Assembly: GCF_009905605.1 (NCBI RefSeq)
Contig: NZ_JAAAKZ010000003.1
Coordinates: 1 to 64,000, forward strand
From: Runella sp. CRIBMP
Lineage (GTDB): Bacteria; Bacteroidota; Bacteroidia; Cytophagales; Spirosomataceae
Reading direction: 5' to 3'
Length of the DNA stretch: 64,000 nucleotides
Every line of letters starts with the position of its first letter. The first letter of the stretch is position 1. The notes beneath the pieces are model-generated. The model saw only the letters and a program-made list of their open reading frames with translations. It made no database searches and had not been told where the DNA came from. Positions 58,349 to 64,000 of this stretch are shown piece after piece. Position numbers and translations under genes: made by a program.

Positions 58349-59418
58349 GAATTGTAAAGGGTTTTATGAAGTTTGAACGCGTAGAAATATAATCCCCAAG
58401 CGCACAGGCCTAACAAAATTAATTGAGGTAAAAAATAAATCTCTGACAGCATCGAAGAATAAGGTATAACTCCCCCCAAGGCAATAGCCAAACCAAACGT
58501 TGCCCCGCTGATGGTAGCGGGCAGTTTTGGAAAAATCCGTTGCAATGCCGTCACGCTCACGGGTGTAACCGACTGTAACAAACCTGTTCCGAGCATTAAC
58601 CAGAACAATTTCCGATACCCCCACGACAACGCAGGCACTGCAATCGCCAAGGCCGTCAGGGTATACAATCTCGCTCCAATGCGGTCGGCCAACCAGCCTC
58701 CCGCGAGTTTTCCAATCATGGCGGCCAAGGCGGTATAAAACAGCCATTCGTATTGATGCGTATACACCAACTGAACAAAATTCCAGACTGCCGACCGCAT
58801 AGCAATGGCCGCCAGCAACAAAATCATGAGATAATCGTGCGTATCGAGCAGCGGTTGTTCTTTCCATTGAGTATCATTTTTTTGAGCGTCCGGGAATTTT
58901 GCCCAACTCAGAAAAAACATTATTGAGGCTAATCCCGCCATCAGAAAATACATAACCCAATGCCAGTGCAGAGCCGCCGCCCATCCGCCCAAGGCCAACC
59001 CCAAAACCCCAAATGCCGAAAACATACCCACAAAAACCGATTTTTGGGGAAAACTCATCAACGTTGTACCGCCACCAGCCACGTGAAAAAAAGCCGAACT
59101 AATCCCCGCCAACGCAGTAAAAAACCAAACATTTGTCGTTGAAAAGAAAAGTGCAGCAATCATGACCACCAATGAAATCACCGAAGCAGCCCGAAACTGA
59201 CCGATTCGGTCCAGCCATATACCAGCGGGAAGTTGGCCGCCAAAAGCCAATATATTGTAGAGCATCACTACTCCTGCAAGCTCCCCAAAATTGGCCCGAT
59301 GGGCCAAGCCTCCCATCAAATATCCCGCCGCCGCATCCGAAAAACCATGCCCAAGCCCTAAGGCCAAGACCGTAGGTTGACAGTGTTGAAAAAGAACGTT
59401 TTTTTTTGCGAAAAACAT
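58345..59418 (-). CDS. major facilitator superfamily transporter
   Basis: The 357-aa protein has eleven or twelve hydrophobic helices and MFS loop motifs: PAGIWLDRIGQFRAAS between helices 2 and 3 and GGWLADRIGARLYTL in the second half. HGFSDAAAGYL in helix 1 and a compact N-terminus are the other features. It is shorter than the 400-aa norm. The substrate is unknown; it could be a drug/metabolite exporter or an importer. It is the first gene of a coupled operon with the two micro-proteins and the 101-aa polytopic protein. A TAAATTTG box at 59494-59487 is a possible promoter. Confidence 0.88.
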   Translation of the reverse strand: MFFAKKNVLFQHCQPTVLALGLGHGFSDAAAGYLMGGLAHRANFGELAGVVMLYNILAFGGQLPAGIWLDRIGQFRAASVISLVVMIAALFFSTTNVWFFTALAGISSAFFHVAGGGTTLMSFPQKSVFVGMFSAFGVLGLALGGWAAALHWHWVMYFLMAGLASIMFFLSWAKFPDAQKNDTQWKEQPLLDTHDYLMILLLAAIAMRSAVWNFVQLVYTHQYEWLFYTALAAMIGKLAGGWLADRIGARLYTLTALAIAVPALSWGYRKLFWLMLGTGLLQSVTPVSVTALQRIFPKLPATISGATFGLAIALGGVIPYSSMLSEIYFLPQLILLGLCAWGLYFYAFKLHKTLYNS

Positions 59419-59486
59419 TAGTTTAGGCGGAGTTTTACTTTGGGCATCAAGTTGTTATCAAATATCAGATAAATGCTGTATTTAAG

Positions 59487-59494
59487 CAAATTTA
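59487..59494 (-). promoter_or_regulatory. candidate -7 box of the MFS operon
   Basis: The minus strand reads TAAATTTG (TAnnTTTG match), 68 bases before the MFS start. A TTG at 59517-59515, 20 bases upstream, could be the -33 element. Confidence 0.5.
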
Positions 59495-59586
59495 CCCAAC
59501 TGAAATGCATGGTATCAACCTTTTGCATTTCTTTTTTCCTTCAGGAATCCCGCCGTCACAACTCAGCACTGAAACATCTATAATTA

Positions 59587-59623
59587 CCTACATTTTAGCT
59601 ATAGGAAAACCTATATATTTGGG
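59587..59623. promoter_or_regulatory. regulon element C (between MFS operon and histidine kinases)
   Basis: CCTACATTT (59587-59595) is followed 13 bases from its start by the perfect palindrome TATAGG-AAAA-CCTATA (59600-59615). Order and spacing match elements A and B. The -33 and -7 parts of A and B are absent. It lies 65 bases before the histidine kinase start and about 170 bases before the divergent MFS start, so it may control either. Confidence 0.7.
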
Positions 59624-59687
59624 CTATCGGCTTGGAAATGATTACGTTTTGTACTTATTTTCCCTATTCTACAATCAATGGAAGTCG

Positions 59688-61733
59688 ATGAAGAAATGTT
59701 TATTTTGCTTTTGCTGTCTTTGCTTTTCGGCTCACGCCCAAAAAACCGATTCCTTGCTACGGGTATCGGCAAAAACAGCGGTGGATACCCATAAAGTAAA
59801 CGTTTTGTACGACCTAGGACGGGCTTTTTGGCTTCAGGGAAACGATTCACTGGGAAAGATGTACTGTAATCAATCAGTGCTGCTAGCGCAAAAACTTCAT
59901 CATTTACGCGGCGAAGCCAAAGCAAGGTTACAATTAGTTCGAATTGAAAATGAATACCTTACCGACCTAAACACCGCTTACGCCCACCTCGACGCTACCT
60001 TAAAAATTGCAAAATCTCTTCCTGATAAATCATTGGAAGGACAAGTGTATTTTCGTCGGGCCCAACTGTATGAGAGTTTTTTTGAGAAACAACCACAGGT
60101 GAACCAACTGCTTAACCAGGCCTTACGATTATTTATTGAAACCAAAGATAAAGTCTGGCAAGGTACCGTATATGCCGAAATGGCTATTTTGCTCATCAGC
60201 GACGGTAAATACGCCGCTGCCATAGACTTGATGCTCAAGGCGCGCAGACTTCAGGAAGAAACCAATGACCTGATGGCCTTGCGCTCTACCATTCCCAATT
60301 TAGGGAGTTTTTACCGCGAAATGGGCCGCTACGAAAACGCCTTGGCCTGCTTCAAAGAAGCCGAAGTCATTGCCCAAAAACTTAATGACGAACGCCTACG
60401 AGCATACATTTTTAGCCAACGCGCCGAAATTTTTGAAAATCAGGGTAAATACAAAGAAGCATTGAATTCGTATCAACGCGCGGCCAAAATCCACGAGGTT
60501 TCGCATGCAACTCAGTGGTTGCCAAGAGCGTACGGACGAATTGGCGGGGCGTATTTTAAATTAAAAGAATACGAAAAAGCACTGCAATACACCCGTGCTG
60601 CCGACAGTTTATACAAAAGCCAAATAGACTCTAACGAATCCTTGGATCACCTTTCTCAAATCAATTTCGGCAAGATTTATTTGGTTTTTAAACAATACCA
60701 AAAAGTGATTTCGTACGCCCAAACTGGGTTGGAATGGGCGGCCGGTTCGGAGCCACCACTGCGCAAGGAAATGGCCGAATACCACCGTCAACTGGCCCAA
60801 GCCTATGAATCATTGGGCCAATCTCAAAAGGCGCTTTTTCATTTCAAAAACTATAAAGCCGAGTCAGACAGTATTCTCAACAACGAGGCGCTCCAGAAAA
60901 TTACCGTTTCTTCGATGACCTATGAATTTGAGAAACAACAACAAGCCACCAAACTTCGTATTCAAGCCCTTGAAAACACGCAACTTACCCAAACGCGCAA
61001 CATTCTTATTGGGCTTTCTCTTTTGGGAGTATTAGGGTTGGGGTTTGTGTTGTGGTCCAATCGTAGGTTAAAAACCAAAAATGAAGAACTCAAAACCAAA
61101 AATAGAGAAATTGAAGAAGCGCTTTTCAAAGGACAAAAAATTGAACGCAAACGAGTGGCTTCCGAACTTCACGACAATCTCAACACCAAACTTGCCGCCG
61201 TCAGATGGCATTTGGAAGCCATGCAAGCCGAAGACTTTAATCCTTTTAACCAAAAGATTCACAGTCGTTTGATTGATATGGCCAATGATGTTTATGCTGA
61301 TGTCCGGCTAATTTCGCACAATATGCTCCCAGCCGAACTAGAAACCCACGGACTGGTCTTTGCTTTACAAAAATTGGTGGAAAAACTGAACGTAAACACA
61401 AAAACCGAATTTCATTTTGTAGCCGATGCAGACCAAACGCGCCCTCCGTCGCAGGTAGAACATGAGCTTTATAACGTCGGACTGGAATTGGTCAATAACG
61501 TACTTAAACACGCCCACGCCACAGAAGTATGGATAAGTTTGAGCCAAACCGAAACCCAACTCTCGCTGACCGTCAGCGACAACGGCGTTGGAATGCACAC
61601 CGAAAGTCAATCAGACGGAATAGGAATGCAAAATTTACAAAACAGAGTGGATGTTTTAGCTGGAAAGCTAACGCTTGACAGTTCACCTGAAACTGGCACC
61701 AAAGTAAGCGTTGAAATACCTATTCAATTATGA
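59688..61733 (+). CDS. TPR-domain sensor histidine kinase (NarL/HisKA_3 type), paralogue 1
   Basis: The start is ATG 59688, giving a signal peptide (MKKCLFCFCCLCFSAHAQ); the frame is open to 59505 but that would place element C inside the gene. The 681-aa protein has five or more periplasmic TPR repeats (YENALACFKEAEVIAQ, YKEALNSYQRAAKIHE, YEKALQYTRAADSLYK), one membrane helix near residue 440 (ILIGLSLLGVLGLGFVLW), a coiled coil, then HisKA_3 with phospho-His near residue 495 (SELHDNLNTKLAAVRW) and HATPase_c (ELVNNVLKHAHA, VSDNGVGM, GIGMQNLQNRV). It should phosphorylate a LuxR-type regulator such as the one at 63544. It overlaps the next kinase by 4 bases. Confidence 0.93.
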   Translation: MKKCLFCFCCLCFSAHAQKTDSLLRVSAKTAVDTHKVNVLYDLGRAFWLQGNDSLGKMYCNQSVLLAQKLHHLRGEAKARLQLVRIENEYLTDLNTAYAHLDATLKIAKSLPDKSLEGQVYFRRAQLYESFFEKQPQVNQLLNQALRLFIETKDKVWQGTVYAEMAILLISDGKYAAAIDLMLKARRLQEETNDLMALRSTIPNLGSFYREMGRYENALACFKEAEVIAQKLNDERLRAYIFSQRAEIFENQGKYKEALNSYQRAAKIHEVSHATQWLPRAYGRIGGAYFKLKEYEKALQYTRAADSLYKSQIDSNESLDHLSQINFGKIYLVFKQYQKVISYAQTGLEWAAGSEPPLRKEMAEYHRQLAQAYESLGQSQKALFHFKNYKAESDSILNNEALQKITVSSMTYEFEKQQQATKLRIQALENTQLTQTRNILIGLSLLGVLGLGFVLWSNRRLKTKNEELKTKNREIEEALFKGQKIERKRVASELHDNLNTKLAAVRWHLEAMQAEDFNPFNQKIHSRLIDMANDVYADVRLISHNMLPAELETHGLVFALQKLVEKLNVNTKTEFHFVADADQTRPPSQVEHELYNVGLELVNNVLKHAHATEVWISLSQTETQLSLTVSDNGVGMHTESQSDGIGMQNLQNRVDVLAGKLTLDSSPETGTKVSVEIPIQL

Positions 61734-63547
61734 AAAAAATCGTATGCTTCCTTCTTCTTTTCCCCATTTCCTTGGGTTTTGTTCATGCCCAAAACCTACT
61801 GCTAGACAGTCTTATCCACCACATTAACGACTTATCCACAAAAAAGGTCTCTATCCAACGCGATACCAACATTATTTTGAGTTTGAGCTTACTGACCGAG
61901 CGCTCACTTAACATGGGCGATTCTCGTAATCAGTTTTTTTTGGATTCGTTACAACGTTTTACAAAAAAAACCAATTGGCCCAAAGGCTTAGGTTTACATG
62001 AACGGGCTTTGGGAAAACAAAACGACGTGAAGGGAAATTATACCGAGGCGCTCAAACATTACACCAACGCCATTCAACTCCTCAAAAAAGCAGGAGGGGA
62101 TTCGTTTGAACTGGCATACGCTTACGTATTGGCCGCTTTTGTTTTGAACAATAATGGATTGACAGACAAATGCCTTGAGATGCTGAATGAAGCCCTACCT
62201 TATGCCAAAGCCACTAAAAACAAAAACAATCTGTGCTGGATTTACGATTTTCTGGGCGACTATAATTACTATGATTCGTTTGGCATTAGGAATTATAAAA
62301 AAGCCCTGTTTTACTATAAAGAAGTAGAAAAAAACATTCCCTACACCACCAGCCCAACGCTAAAGGCCGATAATCCGCATTGTCTGGCCAATGTATACAT
62401 GAAACTCGGAGACGAAAAAAAAGCCAATGACTACCGCGACAACGCCTTACGCATTGCCAAACAGTACAACAACCGAGTAGTCATTTTTGCGACTTACGCC
62501 GATTTAGCCGACATTTATGAACAACGAAAATCGTACGAAAAAGCCCTCGAATACCGCAAAGCTAGTCTTGAATACGCCCAAAAATCAGGTTGGAAAGAAA
62601 TGGAATCGCGGGCCGAAAATTACATTTATCAAACTTACAAGCACATAGGCGACTATAAAAATGCCCTCAAATACTACGAACTTCATAAAACACACGAAGA
62701 CAGTTTAGGCCGATTTTCGGTCCAGAAAGCCTACGCCGAACTTCAAACTAAATACGAAGCCGAAAAACAGCGATTGCGTATCACCGATTTAGAAAAAGAG
62801 CAGTTAATTCAAACCCGAAATTTTCTAATCGGGCTTTCTGTCTTAGGTGTATTGTTGACTTGTTTTATTTTCTGGTCAAACCGTAAGCTAAAGGCAAAGA
62901 ATCAACAACTAAAAACCAAAAACCGAGAAATAGAAGAAGCACTTTTGAAAGGGCAAACAATTGAGAGAAAGAGAGTTGCATCAGAACTTCACGACAATCT
63001 AAACACAAAAATAGCCGCATTACGCTGGCGTTTGGAAGCCCTTGATACCTCAAAATATCCAGAAGCTGACCAAAAAATTCACGCGGGCCTTCTCCAAACC
63101 CTCGAAGATGTATATGCCGATGTACGTCTTATTTCACATAATTTGCTTCCGACCGAACTCGAAACACAGGGGTTGGTCGCAGCATTGCAAAAATTGACCG
63201 AAAAACTCAACGGCAATGCTAAGACTGTTTTTCATTTAGTCGCCAACGGAATAACCGAACGCCTTAATCCCAAAATTGAATATCAATTGTACAGCGTTGC
63301 CCTAGAATTGGTCAACAACGTCCTTAAACACGCCCAAGCACAACAAGTTTGGATAAGTATTTCACAAAACGATGAAATAATCAGCCTGACCGTCAGCGAC
63401 GATGGCAGAGGCATGTCAAACATTGAAAAAGCCACGGGCGTTGGCCTACGCAACATCAGCGCCCGCGTAGAAGCGTTGAACGGAACTTGGCTGATTGACA
63501 GTAAGCCAACAACGGGCACCAAAGTTAAGGTTGAAGTGCCCGTTTAA
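61730..63547 (+). CDS. TPR-domain sensor histidine kinase, paralogue 2
   Basis: The 605-aa kinase starts inside the stop of its paralogue (ATGA), so the two are coupled. A signal peptide (MKKIVCFLLLFPISLGFVHA) is followed by TPR repeats (YTEALKHYTNAIQLLK, YEKALEYRKASLEYAQ, YKNALKYYELHKTHED), a membrane helix (FLIGLSVLGVLLTCFIFW), a coiled coil, and HisKA_3/HATPase with phospho-His near residue 421 (SELHDNLNTKIAALRW), ELVNNVLKHAQA and VSDDGRGM. The transmitter halves of the two paralogues are far more alike than their sensor halves, which suggests duplication followed by sensor divergence. The 3' end overlaps the convergent response regulator by 4 bases. Confidence 0.93.
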   Translation: MKKIVCFLLLFPISLGFVHAQNLLLDSLIHHINDLSTKKVSIQRDTNIILSLSLLTERSLNMGDSRNQFFLDSLQRFTKKTNWPKGLGLHERALGKQNDVKGNYTEALKHYTNAIQLLKKAGGDSFELAYAYVLAAFVLNNNGLTDKCLEMLNEALPYAKATKNKNNLCWIYDFLGDYNYYDSFGIRNYKKALFYYKEVEKNIPYTTSPTLKADNPHCLANVYMKLGDEKKANDYRDNALRIAKQYNNRVVIFATYADLADIYEQRKSYEKALEYRKASLEYAQKSGWKEMESRAENYIYQTYKHIGDYKNALKYYELHKTHEDSLGRFSVQKAYAELQTKYEAEKQRLRITDLEKEQLIQTRNFLIGLSVLGVLLTCFIFWSNRKLKAKNQQLKTKNREIEEALLKGQTIERKRVASELHDNLNTKIAALRWRLEALDTSKYPEADQKIHAGLLQTLEDVYADVRLISHNLLPTELETQGLVAALQKLTEKLNGNAKTVFHLVANGITERLNPKIEYQLYSVALELVNNVLKHAQAQQVWISISQNDEIISLTVSDDGRGMSNIEKATGVGLRNISARVEALNGTWLIDSKPTTGTKVKVEVPV

Positions 63548-64000
63548 ACCAATTTATGCCTGACGGCGTACTTAATGATTCCGATGGAATTTTTTACGCC
63601 CAATTTGCGAAGAATATTATGGCGGTGGGTTTCAACCGTGCCTACACTGATAAAAAGATGCTCGGCGATTTCGGAGGTGGAAAGTTCTTGCGCAATAAGC
63701 CGAATGATTTCTAATTCGCGCGCCGTAACCGCAATTGGCTCGCCAGGTACTTCGTTCGAAGGGGTAGAAGCCACCGCCGCTGGGCTCAACAACTCTTTCA
63801 TGACGGCTTCGCTAAAGTACTTTTCGCCGCGAGCAACGGTCGTCAGCGCTTTTTCCAACTCTGCCCGATTGGCCTTTTTCATGACATAGCCCGAAATACC
63901 CGCCTGAAATGCCTGACGGATGTTATCGGCGTCTTCCGATACGGTTAACATCAAAATTTTTAAATCGGGAAATTTATCCCGGACCTGTAACGTAAGCGCC
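63544..64000 (-). CDS. NarL/LuxR-family response regulator, N-terminus beyond the window
   Basis: The frame stays open through position 63999 on the minus strand, so the gene is cut by the right edge; the ATG at 63954 is internal. Visible are the C-terminal half of the receiver domain (LKILMLTVSEDADNIRQAF and the conserved Lys in GYVMKKANRAELEKAL) and the LuxR helix-turn-helix (VTARELEIIRLIAQEL, TSEIAEHLFISVGTVETHRH, NILRKLGVKN). The phospho-Asp lies outside the window. Convergent overlap with the TPR kinases suggests that they are its partners. It is the best in-window candidate to bind elements A, B and C. Confidence 0.92.
   Translation of the reverse strand, partial: ALTLQVRDKFPDLKILMLTVSEDADNIRQAFQAGISGYVMKKANRAELEKALTTVARGEKYFSEAVMKELLSPAAVASTPSNEVPGEPIAVTARELEIIRLIAQELSTSEIAEHLFISVGTVETHRHNILRKLGVKNSIGIIKYAVRHKLV

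Overview
The window reads as a Bacteroidota chromosome, most likely a Cytophagales relative (Spirosomaceae/Runella-like; the lineage is inference). The left edge carries the 5' end of a 16S rRNA gene on the minus strand. Promoters follow the Bacteroidota pattern TTTG-N19/20-TAnnTTTG instead of the E. coli -35/-10 pattern. The gene set includes menaquinone MenG (UbiE), the type IX secretion protein PorT, an S46 dipeptidyl-peptidase, a sphingolipid/sulfonolipid-type alpha-oxoamine synthase and TPR-histidine kinases. I saw no insertion sequence, prophage, integrase or CRISPR array.

Layout. 1-577: 16S start, leader and three tandem rRNA promoters. 578-4044: hypothetical protein, AhpD-like protein, GH63-like glucosidase. 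4148-6793: exported MTA/SAH nucleosidase and acyl-CoA carboxylase beta subunit. 6801-10681: small glycan-assembly cluster (GT2, GT4, PglC-like transferase, PglD-like acetyltransferase). 10668-17212: holin-like protein, ubiE-porT, 2OG oxygenase, ChrA, S46 peptidase. 17272-21160: der, era, tRNA-fMet and an exported Gfo/Idh oxidoreductase. 21279-23133: alpha-oxoamine synthase and a LEA/phasin-like helical protein. 23159-27568: second glycan cluster (O-antigen ligase, two GT4 enzymes, methyltransferase). 27725-31539: exported acetylxylan esterase, PspC, phosphotriesterase-like hydrolase and a bacterial GRAS-domain protein. 31657-47312: fadN-like beta-oxidation gene, prfA, YjdI-CDGSH protein, NagX-like acyltransferase, FAN1 nuclease, PD40-OmpA protein, Hsp20-like protein, small kinase, acyl-CoA dehydrogenase, two-subunit molybdenum hydroxylase, aat. 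47366-48067: lipoprotein GDSL hydrolase.

48157-64000 is the most interesting part. One minus-strand operon encodes an FHA-transmembrane-serine protease, a Ser/Thr kinase, a PP2C phosphatase, a membrane Ser/Thr kinase with a Pro/Lys/Glu-rich periplasmic arm, and an outer-membrane beta-barrel. The adjacent operon encodes an unrecognised two-TM protein and an ABC exporter. Both operons start from nearly identical promoters: a -7 box GAACTTTG, an 18-bp spacer, a shared 24-bp block (23/24 identical), then copies of a TATAGG-N4-CCTATA palindrome. A third copy of the upstream element lies between an MFS operon and two tandem paralogous TPR-histidine kinases, which are followed by a convergent NarL/LuxR response regulator. 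I infer one envelope-sensing regulon linking two-component signalling, Ser/Thr phosphorylation, proteolysis and export. The MFS operon also encodes two paralogous micro-proteins (59 and 61 aa; signal peptide, short linker, one TM, RYRRAR tail) next to a 101-aa polytopic protein.

A second regulon is visible in the lipid genes. The 14-bp palindrome GTATGCAAGCATAC sits at the promoters of both beta-oxidation genes (34127-34140 and 43688-43701), which suggests a fatty-acid-responsive repressor encoded outside the window.
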